From Berberis thunbergii (taxonomy: Eukaryota > Streptophyta > Magnoliopsida > Ranunculales > Berberidaceae), in the NCBI GenBank assembly GCA_003290165.1, contig QNQO01000200.1, positions 372,001-436,000 on the forward strand: a stretch of 64,000 bases of DNA, given 5' to 3'. The notes below the pieces were generated by a model that searched no databases, had not been told where the DNA came from, and saw nothing but the letters and a program-made list of their open reading frames with translations. The position numbers were made by a program, and so were the translations under genes. Positions 34,294-46,700 of this stretch are shown piece after piece (within the stretch, counting starts at the first letter, position 1; every line of letters begins with the position of its first letter).

Positions 34294-34821
34294 TGATATA
34301 TTCAAATTTTGTCTCTTATAAATCTGACCTGTAAAACAAAGATTAGATTGCCAAAGACTACCTGTTTGGTGGCTGAAGGCACTCCGATGCTTAAGTTAGT
34401 AACTCTGTTGGAGATGGAGATTAATCTGGACATAACTCAGTTAAAATTGCATACCTTTGTCAAATATTCCATTTACCTTATATAGTGGTTGTTATTAATT
34501 CCCTGCGTGACTTAAGCATGTGAGGCTCATCAAGGGAGACGTTCTATGTAACTCCATTGTGAAGATACGTTCTTGGGGGAGTAGCTTCTTCCACGACTTT
34601 TTTCTTTGTAATGTTCATCCTATTTAAGGAAGAACTTTGTTGGGCCTAGATTTGGGCATCTTACTATGATTTATTCTGACAGACATTTTTTGTGCTTTAA
34701 TGATTGAATCCTCCTTTTTGGGTTTTGTGATTCAACCTAGACTTGAAATACTTGATTCTCATGATAAATGATTTTTGCCTTGTGTATAGTCGTGACGATA
34801 GTCTTATTTGATGTCTCATCA
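34294..34821 (-). repeat. Solo LTR of family A
   Basis: Collinear with 3023-3557 and 63114-63648 over its whole length (for example 'ggcactccgatgcttaagttagtaa'), with no internal sequence attached. The flanks (caaac, accat) show no target duplication. It sits between the two duplicated ZEP-upstream segments, so recombination may have removed the rest of the element and altered the flanks. Confidence 0.75.
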
Positions 34822-34839
34822 ACCATGAACATCATTCAT

Positions 34840-35965
34840 AAAACTATTATTTGTCAATTGAAAGTTATGAAACCATACTCGTTTGTGGAAATTAAGGAAA
34901 TCCGTAACTAATTAGTTAGCCTCTCTGAATATCTTTGGAATATCTTGTTGATGAGAGATGCTTCATTTGATATAACTTGCCACAAATTCTTAGTCGCGCT
35001 TGTAACTGCATGCAAGAAATTTTGGTACCAAATGACTGGATTTTCAACCCCATAGTTGATAGATAACATGAGGCGAACAAGGAAGGTAATAGCTAAAACC
35101 CGTAATGCGACAATTATTGAGGTCTCTAAGACGAGTCCGGATTTGCCATCCCTATGGTAAATCAAAGTAACGTAGTCTAGCAATCTCGGCCACTAAATTG
35201 TTTTGATCATCTAACTAGAGTTAAACTAATCTACTCTAAGACGTCTCAAATCCCAAATTATCTCGAGTTACCAAGATTGTAAGAGCTTGGGGCGCTCCTC
35301 AATCAGATAGTTGTAGTCTATATAAAGTACATATAAGTTGAAGCATCGTCATCACCCGACTACTTTTCACTAAAATTAGTAATTACCAAATTTTATTGGA
35401 GGTAATCTATAGAGTAAAACTATCATCCTCGCCAAAATTGAGTCAAGTCAATTCTAACTCTTGGATAAATTCATAAACTCCCTAAACTTCACAAACATAA
35501 AATTATTGCGATATTTTTATATATTTTTTAAAAATAAATTATAAATTGGTCCCAATTCCATAACATCGTTCCGTCTCGCTCAATTTATATTTTTTATAGA
35601 ATTATAAATTGGACATTGGTCCTTCTTTGGACCATGGGGTGCTCTCAAGCTAATGTGTGAGGTCTTAAACTACATTCATGTACTCTACGACACATGAACA
35701 GTGAAGCAGAATACGTACATAGCACTTGGGGAAGATTTTAAAAACGCTTTTTCTTAATGTCGAGGAAACGGGGTGCTCTCAGAGCTAATGTGTGAGGTTT
35801 TAAACTACATTCATGTACTCTACGACACATGAACAGTGAAACAGAACACATACATGGCACTTGGGGAAGATTTTAAAAGTGCACTTGAAAAATACAGAGC
35901 AGAGCTCCACATAGCGTTTGGAATCTCAATTGGTGGTGTTGGTGTGAGGACATTTGATTTTTACA
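34840..35965. repeat. Direct duplication copy 2 of the ZEP upstream region
   Basis: Homologous to 33300-34245 and directly abuts the ZEP 5' region. It contains an extra local 134-bp tandem duplication at 35636-35890. No coding frame is supported. Confidence 0.8.
35636..35890. repeat. 134-bp tandem duplication just upstream of ZEP
   Basis: 'ggggtgctctca.agctaatgtgtgagg' begins at 35636 and again at 35770; both units carry 'ctacgacacatgaacagtgaa' and 'cttggggaagattttaaaa'. Copy 1 of the larger duplication has only one such unit. Confidence 0.85.
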
Positions 35966-35972
35966 ACTCTAG

Positions 35973-36224
35973 ATGAACATAAAATGCATGGATTGGTTGA
36001 AATTCTTTGCAGCCCCACCGCCCCATCTCACTCAAATCTCTTCAACACTCTTCTTTCTCCCTCCACAACTTCTTCTTCTTCTTACAAACTCCACTAAGAA
36101 AACCCCATTTGATCTTCTTCACTGCACAAGTTGGAGTTCACGCTTCCAAAACAGTAGATTTAGAAGAGAACCCCTTAGTTGGTTACTTGGTTCAACTTCT
36201 GGGGTTCGAACAATTCTTCGAAAT
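35973..36224 (+). promoter_or_regulatory. 5' flank / 5' UTR of ZEP
   Basis: A stretch rich in CT and CTT repeats (36050-36085) is typical of a plant 5' UTR. A weak TATA-like 'ataaaatg' lies at about 35980. The frame is open from an ATG at 35973 through the ZEP start, so an N-terminally extended product cannot be excluded from sequence alone. Confidence 0.35.
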
Positions 36225-39200
36225 ATGGCACTAGCAGTGTTTTACAGCTCCTTAAACTCATCAATACCAAGTTTTTCAAGACCCCTTTTACCATTTTCAG
36301 TCCCCAAGGACTATAATGAGGAAACATTGCCATCTTGTCACCATAATTACATGTTTAGGACCAAACCCATTAAGCAGAATAGGAGGAAACAGGTGAGGGC
36401 AACTGTGGGAGAAGCCCCGGTGGCGGTTACCGACACTCGATGCGGCAGTGGAGTCCATGTACCTACTAAGAAGCTAAAGATTCTTATAGCTGGTGGTGGG
36501 ATTGGTGGACTAGTTCTTGCTCTGGCTGTGAAGAGGAAAGGATTTGATGTGGTTGTCTTTGAGAGGGATTTGAGTGCTATAAGAGGCGAGGGGCAGTATA
36601 GAGGGCCAATTCAGATACAAAGCAATGCATTGGCCACTTTGGAAGCAATTGATTTGGATGTTGCTGAGGAGGTTTTGAAGGCTGGGTGTATTACTGGTGA
36701 TCGGATTAACGGACTAGTTGATGGTATATCTGGCTCTTGGTAAGGTTTTTTTTTTTTTTTTTGTAATTTGAAACATCTGATTTACAACAACCATGCGCTG
36801 TTGTCTAGTTTTTAGTTTGTTTGCTATTTTGAATATAACATCCTTTGGACATACTGCTATGGGTGTATGTTGTTGACATGTTATATGCACTTAAGTAAAG
36901 AGGGATGGAAGCACCAAATTTTTTTGTACTTCCATGAGAATCAATATGGAATTCATTTACTAAAGTATGATGACAAATATTTTAGCATGATATCCATAAA
37001 ATAAATGATTGTTGCTGAATTGATGTAAAATTTCTTTCTTACGGTGATTGTATTGTTCATTGGTTCTCAGGTACATCAAGTTTGATACATTCACACCTGC
37101 AGTGGAACGGGGGCTCCCTGTCACAAGAGTTATTAGTCGAATGACTTTGCAAGAAATTTTGGCTCGGGCAGTTGGTGAAGATATCATCATGAATGATAGT
37201 AATGTTGTTAATTTTAAAGATGATGGAACTAAGGTACTGTAAGTTATCAGGCCTTCTCTTGCTTTGAAAAGATTTCCTTCAAATGTTATTTCTTCTTGAG
37301 CTATGATGTAAGTGAGATGGATTGCATTTGCCATGTGTTGCTTTTGCATTTTAGATCCTAACATGATGACTAATAACTTAATTTGAATTCGTATTAAAAG
37401 AAAATTTTAACACAGGTTGTTTGCTTCAGAATTGAAGCAACCCCTCTTGAATTTCGCATGTTATTCCTGATCAACATTATTGCTACTATCTCTGTTTTTT
37501 CGAAATGATTAACACAATGAAAATAGGATTCCTTCATTTCTTTGAAAGAAACTACTCATTTCTAAGACAGACTCGTTATATTCTTCTTGCCTATGAATCA
37601 TGGTTGATATGCATGTCCTCAGGTTACTGCAATTCTTGAGAACAGGCAGCAGTATGAAGGTGATCTTCTAGTTGGAGCTGATGGCATACGGTCAAAGGTA
37701 ATGAAAAAATTGCTCTCTCTCTCTCTCTTCATCTTAAGTTAAAATTATGCAGCATAAAGAACCACTTCCAACAATATACATAACATCAGAAATGTGTCAG
37801 AATCTAGATGTACCATTCATCTGTTCACAATTATGACCAATTTGATCTCCATATTCGAAATATATTGTCAGTGATGATAGTACTCCAATCTAGTACTATC
37901 AGACATTGGGAAAGATACACTAAGTGATCAAATTGGTCTAATAGTTCATATGTTTATAATAAATGGTGTTCATATGCTTTCTGTCAATTGTCAAATGATG
38001 GGTCCTAGAGACCCTGATGTGCCATGTGAGTTTTGTGGCACAAGCATTAGGGTTCTACGTGATTTGTATACTAGTATGCTTCACCTTGAAAATATTATTA
38101 AGAGCATGATATCTTCCAATGAATAGGTCAGGGATGCTTTGTTCGGGCACACAGAGGCTTCATACTCAGGCTACACATGTTACTCCGGCATTGCAGATTT
38201 TGTTCCTCCGGACATTGAATCTGTCGGGTATGTTTGGTCTCTTACTTTACTATGTAGTTACCTTTCTATTTCACGAATTAGATTTTCTGTGCACTTCTTG
38301 AAAGTTCACAGGAAGTTTTCTTATCCACCCCAGCTTTTAAGTTGTTTAGTTTTACTACATTGTGTTCCATTTGTAAGTTCAACATTAAATTTTGAAAGTT
38401 AATGGACTTATTTATTTCAAAACATGATATGATCTCGTTGTAGTCGTTCTAATTGATTAAAATTATAGATCTTTATGTTTTGATAATCCAAATTCTCTTT
38501 TCACAGGTACCGAGTATTTTTGGGTCACAAACAATACTTTGTTTCATCAGATGTGGGTGCTGGCAAGATGCAGTGGTATGCATTTCACAAAGAACCACCT
38601 GGTGGTGTTGATGTTCCAAATGGTAGATAATCTCATATTTTTAGAGTTTTGTAGATACAGACCTTGTGGTTTCGTGGCACTGTCATATAGAAGACATATT
38701 AATGGTGTAGTTAAGTTAAAGTGTGACATATAATAGAGCAAAAGCTGAAGATTATCTTATCCATATTCTTGCGCATATTCTGTTGATCAGGTTTTAATGT
38801 TCCCTCGCGGATCTTTTGGCAGGTCAGAAGGAAAGATTGCTTAAAATATTTGGCAGTTGGTGTGATAATGTGGTTGATCTGCTCAATGCTACGGAAGAGG
38901 AAGCAATTATTCGACGTGACATTTATGATCGGACACCTATTTTTACATGGGGAAAGGGTCGGGTAACCTTGCTTGGGGATTCTGTTCATGCAATGCAGCC
39001 AAATATGGGTCAAGGTGGCTGCATGGCAATTGAGGTATGCTTCACAGTTTGAGCATAAGAAATGAATTCAGTTGTTTTATTTCATCGAGGAACATTAGCA
39101 TCAATATCTTGTGTGTGTGTGGTGCACATATCCTCTTGTAGGATGAATTAGTTAACACACATCCTCTGTGTGTCAGTCTCTGGTTCTCATTTCCACTTCT

Positions 39201-42200
39201 AATGTGTTCTTGTAGGATGGCTATCAACTTGCTTTAGAGCTTGAGAAAGCCTGGACAGAAATTGTAGATTCAGGAAACCCTGTTGATGTTACGGCTTCTA
39301 TCCAACGGTAAAATTTCTTTTTCTATGAAAATATTTGAATATCTAAACCAATTGTGTAGGTTCATATTAGGAAGATTTCTTAAGTTATTCTGTTACAGTC
39401 AATTAGGTATATATTAATGAGTCTCCCGCATTGTTTTCTTTAGACATAAACCTTGTTAGTTACATACATTAAGAATGGCACCCCATTAATATTTGTATGT
39501 TTAAAGTACAGTTATTTTTATTTAAACCGTCATAATATTATCATTTTTTTTCCTACACGTGTTATGTAAAGAGCAAGCTGATGCAACCTCCCGCTGTCTC
39601 TTGCGTGGGTGGGGATGACCATTTTTCTTGTTCATTTCTCTGACCGTCGGAATTATTAGAAAATCTATCAGGAAAATGGCAATAGATTGGACAATCAAGG
39701 TCACCCATGTGGGAACTTTTTCTACTGGCATTTCAGTGCAAAGCCACACGTTGCTTTTAATGACCATGTATTCTTATGCTAGGGGATCACAACCCTACAT
39801 TAAATGTCAGAGAAATGTTTGGTGTTCTTACATATCTGGATAGATCAATTTAATTTCTTAATTTCCTTGCCTTGTTAATTTCACCTTGAGGTTGTCTAAG
39901 GGTTATATTTGACTTGTTAGAGATTTTGAAATTCACTCTTTGGGGTTTCAGCGATGCTTCTTTCTGATGATGATACATTTTGTTTCAGTTACGAAAAAGA
40001 AAGAAGGCTCCGGGTTGCCATCATATATGGAATGGCTAGAATGGCTGCAATAATGGCTTCCACTTACAAGCCATACTTAGGTGTGGGGCTTGGACCACTG
40101 TCGGTACGAGTAGTAGATTATTTTCCTGATAACAGATACCTGGTATTAAAGAGGATTTATGCTATCTTCATCATGTACAAAACATTTTTTGCAGTTCTTG
40201 ACAAAGTTTCGGATACCACATCCTGGAAGAGTGGGTGGAAGAATCTTTATCGATATTGGTATGCCTTTAATGTTGAGTTGGGTACTGGGAGGTAACAGGT
40301 GAGGACTTTGAAGTTTTCTGCCCTTTATTTATTTATTTTGTCATATTGAGATGTCTGATGTTTCTGCTTTTGATATTTCACCTTGTACTGATAGTAGAAT
40401 GCGTTAAGTAATGGGGTTGTATTTGTAACTTATCTGAGCTCATTTCAGATCAATCAACTCAATCGGAAGTTGGGTACCTATAAGCTGAATGTTTATATGT
40501 ACTTACAAGCTGACCTATTTACTGTTTAGGGGAGTCTTTACAGTATTCCAGTCCAGAAATAATTGAATGAAATCTTTAATATTTCTAGTACGGTTAATGA
40601 TACGAACATCATTAAACATGTTACATCTATAAGACTGATGCTCAAACAGTCCTCTTGTTCTCAGTATTCATCCCCCATTGTATTCAAAACATATCTGCTA
40701 TACTATGTTTAAGGACTGTGGAGTGAAAGACTGAGCTTGTTTGAAACAAGTGCTCACGTAAAAAATCCATCATTGAGCAACACTATTTTACTTGATCAGA
40801 AGACACAGCTTTTGGAAATCATGATACATACTTCATATTAATTGAAGAATATTTTCAAGTTAAATTTGAATGAAATGCTAGGATAGCATTATTATGCCAC
40901 ATGTTACTACCACTCTTGCATGCTGCAGATCAGTGAAAAATGGTGGTCTTGCCTATTGCTCCCTGCAAAAACTGATATCATTAATCATTGTTGCATTTAA
41001 CTGTTTCCACATGAAATTTATTCTGAGAAACCTTATTGCCTTTTTCAGTGGGAAACTTGAAGGGAGGTCAATAAGTTGCCGGCTCACAGACAAAGTATGT
41101 TTACTCGATACTCGAGAAATTTCTGTGTTTCAAATCGTTAAATGCTTTTCATCTGATGCAAATATTAGAAATTGTGCTATATTATATATACTACTATTAT
41201 CTGAGATGTATCCATTAACTACTGCCAGGCAAGCGACCAGCTGCAAAAGTGGTTTAGAGACAATGATGCACTGGAGCGTTCTATTAAAGGAGAGTATGTA
41301 TCCAGCATTGAATATAGTTTGATTTCATGACCTCATTGTTATTAGCTAGGCATGCCTCGTAATAACATACAACTCATTGAATTTATAGGTGGTTCCTTTT
41401 CCCCTCTGAGAATGAGATGGGTAGTTCAGTAGAACCAATTCATTTGAGTAGAGATGAACACAAACCATACATAATTGGGTAATGTGGATGATACTAAATT
41501 CTTATTTCTTACTATTTTACGAATGTGATAATCCCTGTTGGTTGCTCACGTGGATTGGGCTTGAGACCTCTACCGCTTTTTTATTGTTCTTTTCTTGACG
41601 CACTAGGTTATTTTAAAATGCAGGAATATTTCACATGGTGAAAGTCAAGGATTATCAATCGTTATACCTTCATCCCAGGTCAGTACATTTATGCATGACA
41701 TGCTTTCATCGTTTCATGTTCATTTTTTGAAATAAGCGTTCTTGTTTTGTCAGGTATCTGAAATGCATGCTCGTATCAGTTACAAGGATGGTGCCTTTTA
41801 CGTGACTGACTTGCAAAGTGAACACGGAACCTGGGTCACCAAGTAAGTTGAGGAACATCTCAGTTTCATTTAGCACGCCGTTTAAAATATTTGACTTACT
41901 TGCGACTGTGCAGTATTGAGGGGAGACGGTCTCGGGTGCCTCCAAACTTTCCTTTCGGTTCCGGCCATCCGACAAAATCGAGTTTGGTTCTGATAAGGTG
42001 GTTCTTAAATTCCTCCATCTAATGCTACCACATGAACTTTTTTCCAGCTTCTCTAATTTGATCAGATACGTAATTGGGTCAAGTGGTGTGTTGATATGAT
42101 TTTGATGAGATATGAGACTGAGCTAATAAATGCATGCTAACATATACATATATTGGACGAAAGATCATGCAATGCAGATAACATTTTAGACACAACGAGC

Positions 42201-42318
42201 TTTACGGAATTTCAATTATCTTCTCCTTTTGCAGGCTGCCTTCCGTGTTAAGGTACTAAATGCTCCATCAAAAATCACAGACAAAGATCAACAGAGTTCT
42301 GTTCTCCAGGCTGCTTGA
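36225..42318 (+). CDS. ZEP: Zeaxanthin epoxidase (16 exons), frameshifted in exon 15
   Basis: FAD-dependent chloroplast monooxygenase that epoxidises zeaxanthin via antheraxanthin to violaxanthin, in the xanthophyll cycle and ABA synthesis. Exons: 36225-36739, 37071-37233, 37623-37697, 38127-38227, 38507-38622, 38823-39034, 39216-39307, 39989-40103, 40195-40298, 41049-41094, 41229-41293, 41389-41478, 41624-41678, 41754-41842, 41914-41997, 42235-42318; all introns GT-AG. An N-terminal Ser-rich and basic stretch (~60 residues) suggests a transit peptide. FAD motif AGGGIGG lies at 89-95, GADGIRSK at 244-251, LLGDSVHAMQP near 370-384. The FHA domain is in exons 12-16 (SEMHARIS, SEHGTW). One base is missing in exon 15 after NFP (~41955): expected about 668 residues, predicted 648 with a foreign 22-residue tail. 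The start is the ATG before MALAVF; an in-frame ATG at 35973 would add 84 unlikely residues. Confidence 0.95.
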
Positions 42319-42715
42319 CGGTGAGGAGGCCTTTTGACTGTCCCTGAAATGGTAGGTGGCATGTCACCGGCAGAGAATTGTAAAGTTCTGTTGTTTTTGT
42401 ACAATAAGATCCGTCTTTTCCTTGAACATCAAAGTATATGTACATATTGGAAAGGTAGAAGAGAAAAAAACAAATAATAAAAAAATAAAAAAAAAATTAG
42501 TGCAAGGTATTTTACCTTTGTCCTCTCTATTCTTAATGATGGACCCCTCCATTAAAATATATTAGCTGTTTATTTAATCACAAAGAATTAAAATAATTAG
42601 AGGAAGACTTGTGCCATCGTAATTTTTTATTATTATTTTTTTAATGCATGCTTTCTTTTAATTAAGTGGGGTGGCGCAGAGTGCAAAATCCCCAATAGAG
42701 ACGATCCAAGGGTAA
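42319..42715 (+). other. ZEP 3' UTR and flank
   Basis: After the intended TGA stop the sequence is AT-rich. Candidate polyadenylation signals are 'acaataag' near 42400 and 'aataataaaaaaataaaa' near 42473-42490. The first part is duplicated at about 59250-59330. Confidence 0.4.
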
Positions 42716-42724
42716 AAAATTGAA

Positions 42725-42900
42725 GGGTTTGTCTAAACAGCGAGGGAAGGGGCGAGGAAACCAGCGAGGGATGTGGTGAAGCCGTTCACCTTCCTCCAGA
42801 TGCATGAAATTGCCTCGAAAAATGCTCTTTCACGCATCTCGAGGGGGTGAACGGCTTCACCCCCCTCCCTCGCTAGTTCCCTCGCCATTTAGAATTTCCC
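42725..42900. mobile_element. Mutator-like MITE with 9-bp target duplication
   Basis: The inverted ends (GGG..TCTAAA..GCGAGGGA against its reverse complement) match at 17 of 23 positions, and the inner arms also pair (gtgaagccgttcacc / ggtgaacggcttcac). The flanks aaaattgaa are identical at 42716-42724 and 42901-42909. A 9-bp duplication fits Mutator-type insertion. It is non-coding and related to 62714-62865. Confidence 0.75.
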
Positions 42901-43114
42901 AAAATTGAAACAATAGAGAAACATCTCCTACCAAAAACTAGCTTAAATAAATATGAATCCCTAAAATTTCTACTTGCTTCATCTTCTTCTTCAATCTCCC
43001 GCTGGTTTAACAAAAAAAAAGGCATGAATACCAAAATGTAAACTTTAAACGTAGATTGGATTCTTATGTCTTATCCATATTTTCAAAATCAAATCCTTAT
43101 CAACATGCAAACCT

Positions 43115-43684
43115 TTGAGTCGAGGAGAAAGTCGTCGGTGAGTGAAAAGTTTTTTGAGGGGAATCTAAACAAAATTTTCCCGCTTTAAGTAAGAAAACAT
43201 TTCACCGGTGAAATTTTTTTCTTTGTCCTAGAAAAAATCAAACATGAAAACTCAATCTTTAGAGAAAAATTCTCTTTTTTTTTTCCATGAAACACCAAAA
43301 AATTAAACACATCCAGTAAATATATGATTCTCCACTTCTAGTAATAGAAAAACTTGGATCTCCATAAAAAAAATTGACAAATTTAATACTTATATCTTAC
43401 TATCAAAATATTTGCTATGTTTACGAATTCAAAATGGAAAATTAATACTAAATATCTCTAAATGAAGAAACCTTGGTGTGTTTGATTTTTGGTTGTTTCA
43501 TGGAAAAAGAATTTTTTTCTACAAAAATTGAGTCTTCTGGCGTTTGATTTTTTTAGGACAAAGAAAACTCTTCTACCTGTGAAATATTTTCACGCTTGAA
43601 GCGGGAAAACTTTGTTTAGACTCCCCCTCAAAAAAAAATTACTTGTTTGATTTTTCACTCACTGACGAATCTCTCCTCAACTCA
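43115..43684. repeat. 570-bp foldback (inverted repeat) element
   Basis: Left arm 43115-43320 and right arm about 43470-43684 are reverse complements with mismatches: 'gtcggtgagtgaaaa' against 'tttttcactcactgac', 'tctaaacaaaattttcccgct' against 'gcgggaaaactttgtttaga', and 'ccatgaaacacc' against 'tgtttcatgg'. The spacer is about 150 bp. No transposase is present and the target duplication is not resolved. Probably a MITE or foldback transposon. Confidence 0.7.
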
Positions 43685-43739
43685 ACGTCTACATTCAAAG
43701 CCTCGTTGAACATATTCATCTCTTCTCCTTAACAACGAC

Positions 43740-46700
43740 AAAATAGAAATGTTTTCTCTAATGAATTTTTTTAGAAGGCGTAGGCCTAAAAAGACAGAAA
43801 GAGAATGCGCAGACAATCTTCTTCGGGTAACGAGGAACAACCTGAATAGCGCTTATAGGGAGGAGTTGTATGGTTATTTTACTCTATCAGCTTTCCCTTT
43901 AAATGGAAAAGCTCCCAATGCGAGGAAGCATACATCCCATGGACGCCTCGGGCGAGGGTGGAAGTCTTCTAGGTGAGTGTTAGCGAACTGTTGGAGTAGA
44001 TCAGTCTTTTATTTAGCTTTCTCAGCTCATGCTGAGGTAACTTTTGTTTCAATTGCATTACCATTTCGGCTTTTGAGCCTATGTTCTAAGAGCTAACTAT
44101 AGCTAGGTTTTGTTGCTAGACCAAATGCATTACCTCACCGACTGCCAACTGTTTAGGCTTATGATCCCAACCTTCGGGACTAAAAACATTTTCTATAAGT
44201 CAATATTCCCATGGTTCCATAGCTCAGTGGTGAATTGCAAGCCCTTAAAAGTACTCTAAAACAAGCCTTGTTCCAGGTAGAGGCTCACGGAGCGGTAATG
44301 AAATTCCTTGCATGCTTTACTTCTTTCTTTATTCCAAAAAGGTCCAATCAGAACTTTTGCTAAAGTCGTCGGTCAGGCAACGTAGTTATGAGCCAATAGG
44401 CAATTCTAAGAGCCAGATTTCTTCGAGCTAAATAAGGTTCACCTAAGATAAGACAATTTCTAAGATTTCCGTCAATTGAGTTTTGGTTGGCTAATAGCTT
44501 GTCAATTTCTATATTTTCCATGGTACCCGTTCATTGATGGAATTGATGCGTGGAATGCTAAACCCAAGGGAGCTAGGAGTAGTTAGTTAGCCATTCAAGT
44601 GTGCCATTCCTATGGGAAAGGATAACTCCTTTTTCTAACGAGAAGAAGGTTTGGTTTTGAATAAATAAGCCGATAGGCGAAAGAATAGCACGAGCGTTGG
44701 AGTAGTAGGGACGGGGACTAACCCACCATCTTTAGATTTTGGCATTCTTTCTTGTGACCTAACAATTTATATAGTGTGGAAGAGCAGGGCTATGGTCAAG
44801 TGATCCCTCACATAAGAGCGTGTAACCAAGGTCCCCTAGTTGGAAAAGAAAAGACTTGCATTCACCCGTCGATCGGTTCTACCTTGACTCGAAGTAGACA
44901 ATTCAATTGAAGCGCAAACAACATTAGCAGGCGCCTAAGAAAGAGAGCCATGTTTATTGACAGTAGCATATGCCTCAATCTGACCTACCGGCCTTCGTAT
45001 TTAAAGGTAGATGAATGCGTAAAGAAAGAAAAAAGACAGACGACGCTTGTAGTAAGCCGAAAGAGATAGCCCAACCAAATTCTGCCTTTATTCGCTAGGC
45101 TCATTCTCATATGTATCGATACCTGACTGACATCTAGGAAAGGAATCGCTTGAACACTGGCTTGTCTACTTTACATCGGATTGAATTCTCAAAATCCAAT
45201 CAATACTTAAAATGAAATATGTCTTTATAGCTTAAGACAAGCATTTTAAATTGGTACTATAGTAATGGCAGTGCAGTAAAGGATGCACCTCCCACACTAG
45301 TCCATGAAGAAAGACCTTAAAGCTTCTTCTTCCCGCTCTTTCTGCCAATAGGCTTGAAGTAAGTAAATACAAGAGCTGAGTGAGTTATAGCTCGAATCCA
45401 ATTGAACAATCACCCTTGAAAACAAAATAGTAGACCAATCGATTTGGATTACAAATTTTCTCCATTGAGAATCGATCTTAACGTAGCCAATTGCAAATAA
45501 AATGACTTATCTATTCCCATGGCTTCGCTTAACGCTCTTAACGTCCATGCTCCGTTTTTACAGCTTGTAAAGACGTCCACCTATCAGCTCTAAACTTCGT
45601 TACCTTGTTTCAGAATGAGAATGAAAACCTTCTTTAAAGATTCTTTATCATAAAATATGATTCCCAATTGCATTACCTTGCATGTTCGTTCTGTTTGTTG
45701 ATTTCGGATTTTGCCCCCACGGACCTCACGTGTGTGACTCTTTCCCCCTAAGTTTGCTATTCCGTCCATCTGAGTCTATTGTAGTTTACTTCTAGGCAGT
45801 GGTAGTCCTACTTGCAACTGTTGGGAATGCCCTTGCTAAGCCTAATACCTCCCCCTCCTAAAGAGCTAATGGTTTATGTCGGTCCAGGAAAGCTTATTTT
45901 GATGTTTGATGGCAAACCATGCTCTGTCTAGCAGCAAAGGAACCTGGTCACTCGCTCAAACCCAGATTTCATAGAGTACTTCACTTCCTCTTTCCCTTAC
46001 ACCCTAACACTAGAGGGTTGTAACGTACTCATACCTTCAAAAGGCGAAAAAGAAAGAAGAAGGAATAGATAGGTATGTAAAAAACCTCTTACATCCATGG
46101 AACCTTTTACTCCCTAGGGATCACTCCATTCCCAACTCTAGAAAAGAAACTCTTACAGACTAGGGAAACCTCGTATAGACATTGTGTCTCGCAAGGATAT
46201 TGGTAGTTGGCCTAAAATAACTTGATCAAGCTAGTTCAATCTTTAGGGTTAAGTTAGCAAATTCTTACGTAAATTGGCCGCGTGAGATCATGCCACATTA
46301 GATATCAACAGCCTATGGTTTCAAACCACCACCCAGCCCACCAGCAGGCAGAAAACTACCCCCAAAAGCCTTCTTCACTTAAAAGGACTAGTGAGGGACC
46401 AACCCTAAATAACCCTTACTTGACAAAGAGCCTTGAAAATCGAGTGTGCGGCTTACCTAGATCTCGTATTTACCACATAGGAATTTTTTTTATCAATACC
46501 AATCTTGGTTGATAAATCTTTGGTTCATCATCAAGATTGACCGGTAGAGCACGAAGGCTCAACTACCCACTTTATAACACTTTTCATTAACCCTTTACCA
46601 TATCAAATTGGAACTAATTATCGGACTGGGCGTCTTATGTGCCGCAAGTTTCCAACCATTTATACTCTCATCTAGTTTTCTTTGTTACTCTATAATGAAT

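Noticed and set aside
44212..44290. 'ttccatagctcagtggt' as a tRNA start
   Set aside because: No acceptor, anticodon or T arm could be completed downstream.
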